From Luteolibacter sp. SL250 (lineage in GTDB: Bacteria; Verrucomicrobiota; Verrucomicrobiia; Verrucomicrobiales; Akkermansiaceae): 64,000 nt of DNA. The stretch lies in the NCBI RefSeq assembly GCF_026625605.1, contig NZ_CP113054.1, positions 1,922,001 through 1,986,000 on the forward strand, written 5' to 3'. The notes beneath the pieces are model-generated. The model made no database searches, was not told where the DNA came from, and saw only the letters and a program-made list of their open reading frames with translations. Below, piece by piece: positions 44,246-53,119 of this stretch. Position numbers and translations under genes: made by a program. Within the stretch, counting starts at the first letter, position 1. Each line of letters begins with the position of its first letter.

Positions 44246-44291
44246 TCCACCCATCCTGTGCCCGGCGGAAGGATGAGGTGAAGCCCAAACG

Positions 44292-44480
44292 TCACTGGAT
44301 CTCCCGCTCCGGCCCCGGCGTCCGCGGCGTGTTTTCCCGTTCATCCTCCAGGTGGGTTCCAGCGGGAGCAGGCGCATCCTCATCCGGCAAGGGGGTGACG
44401 GTGCACGCCACCACGGTATAGGCCATGAGCGCGCAGGCTGAGAGCAGATGGAGGAAAAGGGAAGTTCGCGCGGAGTTCAT
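44292..44480 (-). CDS. Small lipoprotein-like protein, 62 aa
   Basis: MNSARTSLFLHLLSACALMA is a signal-type start, with a lipobox-like VVAC a little further on. The mature peptide is ~37 residues, Pro/Glu/Asp-rich (TVTPLPDEDAPAPAGTHLED). No domain. Start at 44480; the longer frame is not credible. It lies 47 bp upstream of the membrane gene at 43724. Confidence 0.55.
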   Translation of the reverse strand: MNSARTSLFLHLLSACALMAYTVVACTVTPLPDEDAPAPAGTHLEDERENTPRTPGPEREIQ

Positions 44481-44856
44481 GGCGGTGGAGATGGTCCTAA
44501 CGTTGGTGCATGGTCCGGATATGTATGAGACGGGGCTGGTGTGCGTTTTATTTGGTGAAAATCGCCGGGAGATCTCCGGAGACCGATGGAGTCTTGCTTC
44601 TCCGGCTTCCGGCAAATCGATGCTCGCGGACGGCGGCCTTGGCGCGTGGACATTCCAAGTTTGAATGATCATGATTACCCCGCTGAATGGTGCGTTGTGT
44701 TTTGATTTTATAAATATCTGGAAATAAAAGAGTAGTGTGGTGGTTGTCCGGTGGGTGGGAAGTTGGGCGCCGGAATCGGGTGAGGGGAATGGGCGGGCGT
44801 GCAAGTTTCCGGTTTCCAAACGCGCTTCCGCACATTTGAATCCCCGCCCCATCCCC
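44481..44856. other. 376-bp gap without a supported gene, promoter region of rpiB-glyA
   Basis: No ORF with codon bias typical of the neighbours is present. A short AT-rich patch (~44700-44730, GTTTTGATTTTATAAATATC) interrupts the GC-rich DNA and could hold a promoter. A palindromic GGAGATCTCC is at ~44568. I looked for a glycine, THF or SAH riboswitch before glyA and could not support one. Confidence 0.5.
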
Positions 44857-46530
44857 ATGAGCCAAGCCACACTACGCATCGCCCTCGGAGCCGATCACGG
44901 CGCGCTGGAACTGAAGAACGCCCTCGTCGCCCACCTCACGGGCAAGGGTTACGAAGTGAAGGACTTCGGCACGGAAACGACCGAATCCTGCAACTACGCC
45001 GACTACGCCAACGCCGTCGCCCGCAACGTGGCGGACGGAACCTTTGATGTCGGCTTCCTGGCCTGCACCTCCGGCATCGGCATGAGCATCGCGGCCAACC
45101 GCCACCGCCACGTGCGCGCCGCCGTCGTCCGCACCGTGGATGAGGCGAAGACCACCCGCGAGCACAACGACGCGAACGTCCTCTGCTTCTCCGGCAAGAA
45201 CACCACTCCTGAGGAAGCCGTCGCCATGGTGGACGCCTTCCTTTCCGCCTCCTTCGAGGGTGGCCGCCATGAGGCCCGCGTCATCCAGTCCTCCGGCAGC
45301 CGCATCCAGGCGAATGATCCCGCCCTCTACGCCGCCATCGTCGGTGAGGAGCAGCGCCAGCGGAACAACATCGAGCTCATCGCTTCGGAAAACTTCGCCT
45401 CCCCGGCCGTCATGGAGGCGCAAGGCTCCCTGCTGACGAACAAGTATGCCGAGGGCTACCCCGGCAAGCGCTGGTACGGTGGCTGCGAAAACGTCGATGT
45501 CGTCGAGCAACTGGCCATCGACCGTGCGAAGGAACTCTTCGGCGCGGAGCACGCCAACGTCCAGCCGCACTCCGGCTCCCAGGCAAACACCGCCGTCTAT
45601 TTCTCCGTGCTGAAGCCCGGCGACAAGATCTTCACCATGGACCTGGCCCACGGCGGCCACCTCACCCACGGCCACAAGGCGAACTTCTCCGGCCGCTTCT
45701 ATGATGTGACCCACTACGGCGTCAGCGCCGAGGATGAGCGCATCGACTACGCGGAGCTGGAAAAGACCGCCCGCGACCTGAAGCCCGCCCTCATCACCGT
45801 CGGTGCCTCCGCCTACCCGCGTGAGATCGATTTCGAGCGCATGGGCAAGCTGGCCCGCGAGGTGGGTGCCTACCTTTTCGTGGACATGGCGCACATCGCC
45901 GGTCTGGTCGCCGCCGGCGTCCACCCGAACCCGGTGCCGCACGCGGACTTCGTCACCTCCACCACGCACAAGTCCCTCCGCGGACCGCGCGGCGGCATCA
46001 TCCTCTGCAAGGAGGAGTTCGCGAAGAAGATTGACTCCCAGGTGTTCCCCGGCATCCAGGGCGGACCGCTCATGCACGTCATCGCCGCGAAGGCAGTCTG
46101 CCTGGGTGAGGCGCTCAAGCCGGAGTTCAAGGACTACGCCGCGCAGATCGTGAAGAACGCGCAGGCTCTCGCTGCCCGTCTCGCCTCCCATGGCTTCCGC
46201 ATCGTCTCCGGCGGCACGGACAACCACCTCATGCTGGTGGACCTCCGTCCGAAGGGCCTCAACGGCGCGGAAGCGTCCCACGCGCTCGACGAAGCGGGCA
46301 TCACCGTGAACAAGAACGGCATCCCGTTCGACACCGGCAGCCCGATGAAACCGAGCGGCATCCGCATCGGCACCCCGGCCGTCACCAGCCGCGGTATGAA
46401 AGAGGCTGATGTCGAGACCGTCGCCGATTTCATCCATGAAGCCTTGTCGGATCATGCGAATGTGCAAAAACTGCATGCAATCCGCGAGCGGGTATTCGCG
46501 TTCAACCGCGCCTTCCCGCTGCCGTGGTGA
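44857..46530 (+). CDS. Fused ribose-5-phosphate isomerase B / serine hydroxymethyltransferase
   Basis: 557 aa in one continuous frame. Residues ~1-147 are Rpi[14 protein letters not shown] (Asp13, His14), the catalytic Cys at 70 in [15 protein letters not shown], and His103 in [13 protein letters not shown]. Residues ~151-557 are SHMT (GlyA): [31 protein letters not shown] with the PLP Lys at 372, [27 protein letters not shown]. The linker between them is only about six residues. RpiB interconverts ribose and ribulose 5-phosphate; SHMT makes glycine and methylene-THF from serine. Both domains look catalytically intact. zwf follows 92 bp downstream and opcA after it. Confidence 0.93.
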   Translation: MSQATLRIALGADHGALELKNALVAHLTGKGYEVKDFGTETTESCNYADYANAVARNVADGTFDVGFLACTSGIGMSIAANRHRHVRAAVVRTVDEAKTTREHNDANVLCFSGKNTTPEEAVAMVDAFLSASFEGGRHEARVIQSSGSRIQANDPALYAAIVGEEQRQRNNIELIASENFASPAVMEAQGSLLTNKYAEGYPGKRWYGGCENVDVVEQLAIDRAKELFGAEHANVQPHSGSQANTAVYFSVLKPGDKIFTMDLAHGGHLTHGHKANFSGRFYDVTHYGVSAEDERIDYAELEKTARDLKPALITVGASAYPREIDFERMGKLAREVGAYLFVDMAHIAGLVAAGVHPNPVPHADFVTSTTHKSLRGPRGGIILCKEEFAKKIDSQVFPGIQGGPLMHVIAAKAVCLGEALKPEFKDYAAQIVKNAQALAARLASHGFRIVSGGTDNHLMLVDLRPKGLNGAEASHALDEAGITVNKNGIPFDTGSPMKPSGIRIGTPAVTSRGMKEADVETVADFIHEALSDHANVQKLHAIRERVFAFNRAFPLPW

Positions 46531-46622
46531 GATAGTCGATAGTGGAGGGTTGATGGGAAGAGATTCCTTTCCGCCCATCGACCTCTTCCTATCAATTATC
46601 AACCCCGAACTCTCAACTCTCC
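46531..46622. repeat. Imperfect inverted repeat between rpiB-glyA and zwf
   Basis: GATAGTCGATAGTGGAGGGT and, in reverse, GAGAGTTGAGAGTTCGGGGT flank this 92-bp gap. Such GATAGTTGATAGTT-type simple tracts are intergenic repeats in many genomes. It can fold into a long imperfect hairpin and may act as a weak terminator. No ORF lies here. Confidence 0.6.
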
Positions 46623-48149
46623 ATGAATCCATTCCGAGAAGACCTCGTCGCCCGTTCGCGCCCGGAGCCATGTTCCGTCGTGATCTTCGGCGCCACCGGC
46701 GACCTCACGCACCGCAAGCTGGTGCCCGCCCTCTACAACCTGGCCATCGATGGCGAGCTGCCGACGGGCGTCAAAATCGTCGGCTTCGCCCGGCGGGAAA
46801 AGTCGGACGAGGAGTTCCGTACCGGTCTGGAGGAGCTGAACCGGAAGGTTTCCCGCTCCGGGCACAATGACGAGGTGTGGAACACCCTTGCGGAGAACAT
46901 CCACTACCACCAGTCGGAGTTCCATGACGCGGACGGCTACAAGCGCCTTGCGGAGCGTCTGGACGCCATCGACCAGGAGCGTGGAGGGAAAGGAAACCGT
47001 CTTTTCTACATCGCCTCCTCGCCGGAGTTCTTCGATGAGATCCTCATCAACCTGAAGAACGCCGGACTGAACCAAGCGAAGGACGGCTGCTGGGCGCGTG
47101 TCATCGTGGAGAAGCCGTTCGGCACCGACCTGGCCACCGCGAAGCACCTCAACGAGGTGGTGAACGCCACCTTCCACGAGAGCGCCACCTACCGGATCGA
47201 CCACTATCTCGGAAAAGAGACCGCGCAGAACCTGATGGTGCTGCGTTTCGCCAACTCCATCTTCGAGCCGCTCTGGAACAGCAAATACATCAGCCACATC
47301 CAGATCACCTGTGCGGAGAACCTGGGCATGGAAGGCGGCCGCGGCGGCTACTATGACAAGTCCGGCGCGCTGCGGGACATGGTGCAGAACCACCTCCTCC
47401 AGCTCCTCAGCCTCGTCGCCATGGAGCCGCCGACCGACCTCACCGCCGATGGCGTGCGGGACGAGAAGGTGAAGGTCATCCGTTCCCTCCGCCAGTGGGA
47501 CACCCCGGAAAAGGTCGCCGCCAACGTCGTCCGCGCGCAGTACACCGCCGGTCATGTCGATGGCAACGAAGTGCCCGGCTACCGTGAGGAAGACCGCGTG
47601 CCGAAGGATTCCCAGACGGAAGCCTACGTCGCCGTCCGCCTGCTGGTGGACACCTGGCGCTGGAGCGGCGTGCCGTTCTACATCCGCATGGGCAAGCGCC
47701 TGCCGAAGAAGTCCACGGAGATATCCATCCACTTCAAGGACGCCCCGAGCGTGCTGTTCGGCGCGCAAGGTGAGGTTCCCGGTGGCAACGTGCTGGTCAT
47801 CCGCATCCAGCCGGACGAGGGCATTTCCCTCCGCATGGTTTCGAAGATCCCCGGCACCAGCCTCCGCCTGGAGCAGGTGAAGATGGATTTCCACTACTCC
47901 ACCAGCTTCGGCAAGAGCAGCCCGGAGGCCTATGAGCGCCTCCTGCTGGACGCCATGGCCGGTGACGCCACCCTCTTCGCCCGCCGTGACGAGGTGGAGG
48001 AAGCATGGCGCTTCATCGACCATATCGAGAACGCCTGGCACAAGTCGGACACCCCGCCCGCCATGGCCGAGTTCGTCGCCGGATCCTGGGGCCCGCGCGA
48101 AGCGGACGCCCTCATCCAGCAGGACGGCTTCCAGTGGCGCAGGCTGTGA
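46623..48149 (+). CDS. zwf: Glucose-6-phosphate 1-dehydrogenase
   Basis: Oxidises glucose 6-phosphate with NADP (or NAD); oxidative pentose phosphate pathway, cytosolic. NAD-binding GATGDLTHRKLVPALYN; active-site ATYRIDHYLGKETAQN; VEKPFGTDL substrate-binding motif. Length 508 aa is normal. opcA, its assembly factor, follows with a 51-bp gap; and the fused RpiB lies upstream, so the cluster joins both branches of pentose phosphate metabolism. Confidence 0.97.
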   Translation: MNPFREDLVARSRPEPCSVVIFGATGDLTHRKLVPALYNLAIDGELPTGVKIVGFARREKSDEEFRTGLEELNRKVSRSGHNDEVWNTLAENIHYHQSEFHDADGYKRLAERLDAIDQERGGKGNRLFYIASSPEFFDEILINLKNAGLNQAKDGCWARVIVEKPFGTDLATAKHLNEVVNATFHESATYRIDHYLGKETAQNLMVLRFANSIFEPLWNSKYISHIQITCAENLGMEGGRGGYYDKSGALRDMVQNHLLQLLSLVAMEPPTDLTADGVRDEKVKVIRSLRQWDTPEKVAANVVRAQYTAGHVDGNEVPGYREEDRVPKDSQTEAYVAVRLLVDTWRWSGVPFYIRMGKRLPKKSTEISIHFKDAPSVLFGAQGEVPGGNVLVIRIQPDEGISLRMVSKIPGTSLRLEQVKMDFHYSTSFGKSSPEAYERLLLDAMAGDATLFARRDEVEEAWRFIDHIENAWHKSDTPPAMAEFVAGSWGPREADALIQQDGFQWRRL

Positions 48150-48200
48150 AACGGTAAATTGGCGGAAGCGCCGTACTTCCGCCACATCCAGAAAAATGCC

Positions 48201-49253
48201 ATGACCGTTACTCCGGAAACCTGCCCCGAACTTGGAATCGAAGTGCCTGTCGGCGCGATCGACAAGGAACTCCGCAAGCTGTGGGAGCAGGACGACGCGC
48301 AGACGAACGCCTCCCTGATGAACCTGGCGATCTACTGCGAGCGGGAAGGCTCGCTGGTGGAGAACTCCCGCATCATCCAGAAGCTCACCAGCGAGCACGC
48401 CTGCCGCGCCATCCTGGTGGAGATCAACAAGCGCACCACGGAGGCCAGCCTCCGTGCCTGGATCACCGCGCACTGCCACCTTTCCGGCGGGAAGAAATCC
48501 ATCTGCTGCGAGCAGGTGGCCTTCCACCTCACCGGACGCGTCACCGGACGTTTCCGGAATACGGTTTTCTCCCATCTCAACTCCGACCTGCCACTCATCT
48601 TCTGGTGGCAGGGGGAGCTTTCGGACGTCTTCACCGAGCGCCTCGTCGCCGTGATGGACCGCCTCATCATCGACAGTTCTTCGTGGAGCGATCCCGCCGC
48701 CGCCTTTTCCATCATTGATGATGCGACGCAGGCGAATGGTGATCTCATCCTGCAGGATCTCGCCTGGACGCGTTCCTGGCAGTTCCGCGTCGGCATCGCC
48801 GGTTTGTTTGACGATCCCGTGGCGCAGGCCGCCCTCCCGGCGGTGGACTGTGTGGAGATCATCCACCACCCGGACCACCGGAACTCCGCCCTCCAGGTGC
48901 TCGCCTGGCTGGGTGTCCAGGCCGGCTGGGAACAGACGTCCCCCTCCGCGGATGGGTTCGTCTTTCGCGCGAAGGCCGGCGGTAAGGTGAACGCGCGCCT
49001 CCTTTCAGATCCTTCCTCCGCGCCGCTCGGCAAAGTGGAGATCTCCTCCGGTCACGTCACCGTGCGGGTGAACCGGGATGCCGGTGCCAGCCACGTTTCC
49101 CGCCAGATCCAATCTGACGGTTATTTGGCGAACTCTCTCTCACCTGCCGATCCGGATGTGGATGCGGAGCTCGTCGGCCTCCAGCTTTCCCGCGGTGGGA
49201 AGAACTCGCTCTACCAGAAGATCCTCCCGCGCTTCCGGGCGATGTTGGGGTAA
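48201..49253 (+). CDS. opcA: OpcA, glucose-6-phosphate dehydrogenase assembly protein
   Basis: 350 aa matching the OpcA family, known from cyanobacteria and actinobacteria as an allosteric or assembly factor of Zwf. Visible segments: TNASLMNLAIYCEREGSLVE, CEQVAFHLTGRVTGRFRNTV, DLPLIFWWQGELSDVF, IIDDATQANGDLILQDLAW. Start at 48201 (MTVTPETCPELG). Placement directly downstream of zwf is the family norm. It is followed by a repeat copy before the convergent DUF3500 gene. Confidence 0.88.
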   Translation: MTVTPETCPELGIEVPVGAIDKELRKLWEQDDAQTNASLMNLAIYCEREGSLVENSRIIQKLTSEHACRAILVEINKRTTEASLRAWITAHCHLSGGKKSICCEQVAFHLTGRVTGRFRNTVFSHLNSDLPLIFWWQGELSDVFTERLVAVMDRLIIDSSSWSDPAAAFSIIDDATQANGDLILQDLAWTRSWQFRVGIAGLFDDPVAQAALPAVDCVEIIHHPDHRNSALQVLAWLGVQAGWEQTSPSADGFVFRAKAGGKVNARLLSDPSSAPLGKVEISSGHVTVRVNRDAGASHVSRQIQSDGYLANSLSPADPDVDAELVGLQLSRGGKNSLYQKILPRFRAMLG

Positions 49254-49277
49254 GGGATCTGGCTCCGACTGCTCCGA

Positions 49278-49469
49278 GTAAGGAGGGAGGACACTCCTGT
49301 CCTCCGGCTGCAATGGCGAGCCAAGGAGGAGAAGTTTTCAGGAAAGAAAAGAAGGCTGACCGCGAATCTGAAGATATTCCTCCTCCACTTCGCGATCTTC
49401 GCGTCTTTGCGGTGAATCTTTCCTGGTTCGCCAATGCCGCCGGAGGACAGGAGTGTCCTCCCTCCTTAC
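49278..49469. repeat. Dispersed repeat copy 4 (192 bp)
   Basis: It begins GTAAGGAGGGAGGACACTCC and ends GTGTCCTCCCTCCTTAC. The interior shares GGAGAAGTTTTCAG...GAAAAGAAGGCTGACCGCGA with copy 2, and a tract CGATCTTCGCGTCTTTGCGG. It sits between two convergent genes (opcA and the DUF3500 gene). No coding content. Confidence 0.8.
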
Positions 49470-49506
49470 TCGGCCGCATTGGGAAAGGAAAGGGGCACCC
49501 CGACCC

Positions 49507-50577
49507 TCAATGGTCGTCCTTGTGGCCCTTCATGTGGTTGCCCAGGGCGTCGCGACCGAAGTCGCCTTCCAGATCCCGCCAGACGGTGTGGATGTGGTTG
49601 GCGTCGTTCTGGATGTTGCAGGCCTCGATGAGGAAGGTCTTGCCCTGCACGCGGTAGTAGTAGGCGTCGCCCTTCTTCAGGCCACCTGCCCATCCGAAGC
49701 GGACGTTGTCGAAGTCCGCCTTGATCTTCGCCATGTCCTTGTCGGCGATCTCTTTGCGGTGGCGGGTGGCGTATTCGGAGATGAGGGTCAGCAGGCCTTC
49801 CTTCTGCTTGTCGGTCATTTCGGTGGAAAGGAGGCCGACGGGGTCGAGCTGGCGTGCTTTCCGTTCGTTGCCGGTCAGGATCTCGGCCGGGGGCTTCTCG
49901 GTATAGACGACGGGCTTTCCGGCTTCCTGCAGCAGGGTGGCCAAGGCGCGGGCCAGGTCCTCCTCGCGGGCCAGCGGGCGGGTGCCCTTCATCCGGCCTT
50001 CACGGGTCTCCGCACGGTTCGCGGCGAGGAAGGACGGCGTGGCGGAAATGACCTTGCCCCCCACCAGGGTGAAGTTCACGGCGGTGTGGTGGCCCTCGAA
50101 TCTCCAGCCCCAGGTGCCGGTGGCGGATGGCTCGCCGAAGATGGTGGTGAAATACTTCTCCGGATCCCGGTGGTCCGGGCGGTTCTCGATCTCACCCAGC
50201 AGCTTTTCCAGCGCCATGATGGTGTCGATCTTCACCAGCGCGCTCGCGCTCATGCCGGTTTCCAGCAGCTTGCGGGCGAGATCCCGTTGCTCCGGTTTCA
50301 TTTCCTTGATCGGCAGGCCGTTGCGGGTCGTCGGGACAAAGTTCCAGTTGTCGCGCTCCTTATCCTCGAACGGATAGCGGGCTTTTTTGGTCTGTTCCCC
50401 GTCCAGGGATTTGAGGAACGCGTTGGCCGCGTCCGCCATCTCGATGGTGACGATCTGCAGCTTCGCTGCGTCATATCCGGCGGCGGCGGTTTCCTTCGCC
50501 CAGGCCTTCTGGCTGGTGATCTGGAAGGCGGAAATGAGGGTGGCGACGCCGAGCGCGCTGAGGAGGATGGGTTTCAT
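49507..50577 (-). CDS. Exported DUF3500-domain protein
   Basis: 356 aa with a signal peptide (MKPILLSALGVATLISAFQ). Family features: FVPTTRNGLPIKEMKPEQRD, GTWGWRFEGHHTAVNFTLV, TPSFLAANRAETREG, GLKKGDAYYYRVQGKTFLIE, NIQNDANHIHTVWRDLEGDF and the C-terminal HMKGHKDDH. The role of DUF3500 proteins is not known. Start at 50577 (MKPILLS); the longer frame to 50610 adds unlikely residues. Confidence 0.87.
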   Translation of the reverse strand: MKPILLSALGVATLISAFQITSQKAWAKETAAAGYDAAKLQIVTIEMADAANAFLKSLDGEQTKKARYPFEDKERDNWNFVPTTRNGLPIKEMKPEQRDLARKLLETGMSASALVKIDTIMALEKLLGEIENRPDHRDPEKYFTTIFGEPSATGTWGWRFEGHHTAVNFTLVGGKVISATPSFLAANRAETREGRMKGTRPLAREEDLARALATLLQEAGKPVVYTEKPPAEILTGNERKARQLDPVGLLSTEMTDKQKEGLLTLISEYATRHRKEIADKDMAKIKADFDNVRFGWAGGLKKGDAYYYRVQGKTFLIEACNIQNDANHIHTVWRDLEGDFGRDALGNHMKGHKDDH

Positions 50578-50610
50578 GGAGTGGAAGGTGGGTGGATGGA
50601 AACTGACCAA

Positions 50611-51786
50611 TTAACGGAATTGTTTCAACCAATCGCTTGCGGCCGCTGCGGAACGCGTCGCGGTGGCGAAGCAACCCTGCATCAGGTAGCCGCCGGTGGG
50701 GGCCTCCCAGTCGATCATCTCCCCGGCCAGGAAGATGCCCGGGTGGTCGCGCAGCATCAGGTTTCCGTCCAGTGCGGAAAAGGGGACACCACCGGCGGAG
50801 GAGATGACCTCCGCGATGGGGCGTGGCCGGCTGAGGGGGATGACGTGGTGCTTCACCTCCGCCGCCAGACTGGCGGCATCCGCGTGGGGCGTGCGGGAAA
50901 GCAGCGCGCACGCGGCGTCCGGCAGCTTCCACGAAACGCGCGCCGCCTCCAGGAAGTCACGCTTCACGTGGGTCAGCTTCCGCGTGAGTTCCTCCGCGGT
51001 GAAGGTCGGCTTGAAGTCGATGGCGATGGCCGGTCTTTCCATCCCGCGCAGCGTCGCGCCGAGCTGATAGATGGCCCCGCCCTCCACGCCGTAGCGCGTG
51101 AGCATCAGCTCGCCCACGGCCAGCCGTCCGTCCGCGCGGATATGGATGTTTTTCAACGGCACACCCTCGATGGCGGGGAGGATTTCCTCCGGCCACGCGT
51201 GCTCCCACCCACAGTTGGCGGGCTGCAGCGGGGCCACCGGCACGCCCAGCCGCTCCAGCACGGGGATCCATCCGCCGTCGGATCCCGTCTGCGGCCATGA
51301 GCCGCCACCCAGCGCCAGCAGCACCGCATCGCACGCGTGGGCGGTGCCATTTTCAAAATGCAGCGTGAACCCGGGATCGATCCCGGTGAGGCGGTGGTTC
51401 ATCGCGAAGGTCACGCCGTTCTCCTTCAGCCGCGCGATCCACCGGCGGAGCAGGGGAGCCGCCTTCAGCGCCTTCGGATAGACGCGCCCGCTGGTCGCCT
51501 GGAAGGTCTCCACGCCCAGTTCCGCAGCCCAGTCGCGCAGGTCCTGCGGGGTGAAGGAGGAAATGATCTCCTGCCAGAACTCCGGCGGCCCGGAGTAGCG
51601 GGTGGTGAACTTTTCCAGCGCCTCCCCGTGGGTGATGTTCAGCCCGCCCTTTCCCGCGACGAGGAATTTCCGCCCGACCGATGGCTTGCCGTCGAACAGG
51701 GTCACGCAGACACCCCGCGATGAGGCGATCTCCGCAGCCCGCAGCCCGGCAGGCCCGCCGCCGATGATGGAAAGGTGCGCGCTCAA
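50611..51786 (-). CDS. HI0933-like FAD-dependent oxidoreductase (TIGR03862-type)
   Basis: 391 aa. FAD-binding LSIIGGGPAGLRAAEIASSR, GKPSVGRKFLVAGKGGLNI, the C-terminal family motif GNLMLRDHPGIFLAGEMIDWE, then APTGGYLMQGCFATATRSAA. Flavoproteins of this kind are cytosolic; their substrates are unknown. The start is read as TTG at 51786 (encoding SAHLSIIGG), because the TTGA overlaps the stop codon of the kdsD gene: no ATG or GTG lies in the usable part of the frame. The two are thus coupled. Confidence 0.85.
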   Translation of the reverse strand: MSAHLSIIGGGPAGLRAAEIASSRGVCVTLFDGKPSVGRKFLVAGKGGLNITHGEALEKFTTRYSGPPEFWQEIISSFTPQDLRDWAAELGVETFQATSGRVYPKALKAAPLLRRWIARLKENGVTFAMNHRLTGIDPGFTLHFENGTAHACDAVLLALGGGSWPQTGSDGGWIPVLERLGVPVAPLQPANCGWEHAWPEEILPAIEGVPLKNIHIRADGRLAVGELMLTRYGVEGGAIYQLGATLRGMERPAIAIDFKPTFTAEELTRKLTHVKRDFLEAARVSWKLPDAACALLSRTPHADAASLAAEVKHHVIPLSRPRPIAEVISSAGGVPFSALDGNLMLRDHPGIFLAGEMIDWEAPTGGYLMQGCFATATRSAAAASDWLKQFR

Positions 51787-52754
51787 ATGATCTTCAGCCG
51801 GGCGAAGTCCTGCGTGTCCACCAGCCCTGCGGGCCTGCCATCCGCGCCCAGCACCACGATGTCGTCGATCCGGTTCAGGCCGATGGTCTTCACCGCCTCC
51901 ACCGCCAGGGAGTCCGCCTGCACGGTGATGGGGCGGCGCGTCATCAGCCCCGCGATGGGCCGTTCCCCGATGGAGGGGTCTTTCTGGTAGCCGCGGGCGA
52001 AGTCGCCGTGGGTGAAGATCCCGGCCAGAAAGCCGTCCGGCATGAGAATGAGGCAGGCACCGGCACGCGCCGCGTTCATGGCGATGAGTGCGTCCAGCAC
52101 CAGCGCGTCCTCCGTCACCGTTGGCAGGGCCTCCCCGCCGCGCATGATGTCGGACACCCGGGTGAGAAGCGCCCGGCCCAGCGAGCCACCGGGGTGGTAG
52201 CGGGCGAAGTCTTCCTCCGTGAACCCGCGCGCCTCCAGCAGCACCATCGCCAGCGCGTCCCCCATCACCAGCATGGCCGTGGAGGAGGAAGTTGGCGCCA
52301 GGTTCAGCGGGCACGCCTCACGCTCCACGGACGTGTCCAGCGTGATGTCACTCAGCTTGGAAAGTGAGGAGTCCGGCTGGCCCGTCAGCGCGATGAGCCG
52401 CACGTCGAACCGCTTGATGAAAGGGATGAGGTCCAGCAGCTCGTTCGTCTCCCCGGAGTAGGACAGCAGCAGCACCGCGTCCCCGTCGGAGATCAGGCCA
52501 AGGTCCCCGTGCAGCGCGTTCTGGGAGTTCAGCACCACGGCGGTCGCCCCCGTGGAGTTCAGCGTCGCCGCGATCTTGTGGCCGATGTTCCCGGACTTGC
52601 CCACACCCACCACCACGATCTTCCCGCGGTTGTCCAGCGTCGTCTGCAGCAGTCCCACGGCGACGATGAATTGGTCATCCAGCCGGCTGGACATGCGCAG
52701 CAGTCCTTCCGTTTCGATTCCGATGACATTCCGGGCGAGGGCCAGATGATCCAT
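51783..52754 (-). CDS. kdsD: KpsF/GutQ-family arabinose-5-phosphate isomerase
   Basis: 323 aa. SIS domain: GKIVVVGVGKSGNIGHKIAA, ATAVVLNSQNALHGDLGLIS, LLLSYSGETNELLDLIPFI. Tandem CBS domains follow, from RVSDIMRGGEALPTVTEDAL and LMTRRPITVQADSLAVEAVK. Converts ribulose 5-phosphate to arabinose 5-phosphate, the first step to KDO for lipopolysaccharide. Start at 52754 (MDHLALARNV). Its stop overlaps the TTG start of the flavoprotein gene. The upstream gap carries the 106-bp repeats. Confidence 0.92.
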   Translation of the reverse strand: MDHLALARNVIGIETEGLLRMSSRLDDQFIVAVGLLQTTLDNRGKIVVVGVGKSGNIGHKIAATLNSTGATAVVLNSQNALHGDLGLISDGDAVLLLSYSGETNELLDLIPFIKRFDVRLIALTGQPDSSLSKLSDITLDTSVEREACPLNLAPTSSSTAMLVMGDALAMVLLEARGFTEEDFARYHPGGSLGRALLTRVSDIMRGGEALPTVTEDALVLDALIAMNAARAGACLILMPDGFLAGIFTHGDFARGYQKDPSIGERPIAGLMTRRPITVQADSLAVEAVKTIGLNRIDDIVVLGADGRPAGLVDTQDFARLKII

Positions 52755-52826
52755 GCCCTGATGACAAGGCGGGGGAAGGGGATTTGCAAGTCATTCGCCG
52801 GTAGGCGTAGCGAAGGTCGTGAGGGG

Positions 52827-52932
52827 GTAGCGAAGGTCGTGAGACCTTCGGCTGGGGAGACGTCCCATAAGAAACCGACGCCGGTCCATCAGTTGCCATC
52901 CGCCCCGCCGAAGCTCTCACGAGCTTCGCTAC
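52827..52932. repeat. 106-bp inverted-ended repeat, copy 1
   Basis: It begins GTAGCGAAGGTCGTGAGACC and ends AGCTCTCACGAGCTTCGCTAC; the termini are imperfect inverted repeats. The interior reads TTCGGCTGGG-GACGTCCC then AAGAAACCGACG. An extra partial start (GTAGCGAAGGTCGTGAG) is at 52807-52823. Same length and order as copy 2. Confidence 0.85.
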
Positions 52933-52954
52933 GCGGAAAGATCCGCCCGCAGGG

Positions 52955-53060
52955 GTAGCGAAGGTCGTGAGACCTTCGGCTGGGAGGACGTCCCCTAAGA
53001 AACCGGCGTCTATTCATCAGATGCCATCCACCCAGCCGAAGCTCTCACGAGCTTCGCTAC
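52955..53060. repeat. 106-bp inverted-ended repeat, copy 2
   Basis: It has the same termini as copy 1 (GTAGCGAAGGTCGTGAGACC to CACGAGCTTCGCTAC), separated from it by 22 bp. Interior AGACCTTCGGCTGGGAGGACG, then AAGAAACCGGCG. Together with copy 1 it makes a tandem array before the gene at 53120. Confidence 0.88.
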
Positions 53061-53119
53061 CCCATACCGTCCGGTTCTTTTGGCTCGCGGACGCAAGGGA
53101 GATGCGCCATTTTCGCGGG

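Noticed and set aside
44481-44856. Glycine, THF or SAH riboswitch upstream of the RpiB-SHMT gene
   Set aside because: No conserved aptamer core could be recognised by eye.
44872-46671. 599-aa minus-strand ORF over the RpiB-SHMT fusion
   Set aside because: Shadow frame of a gene with complete catalytic motifs; low-complexity Gly/Asp/Val/Arg composition without any domain.
46599-48878. 759-aa minus-strand ORF over zwf and opcA
   Set aside because: It spans two real genes on the other strand and reads as Arg/Asp/Gly/Leu-rich noise.
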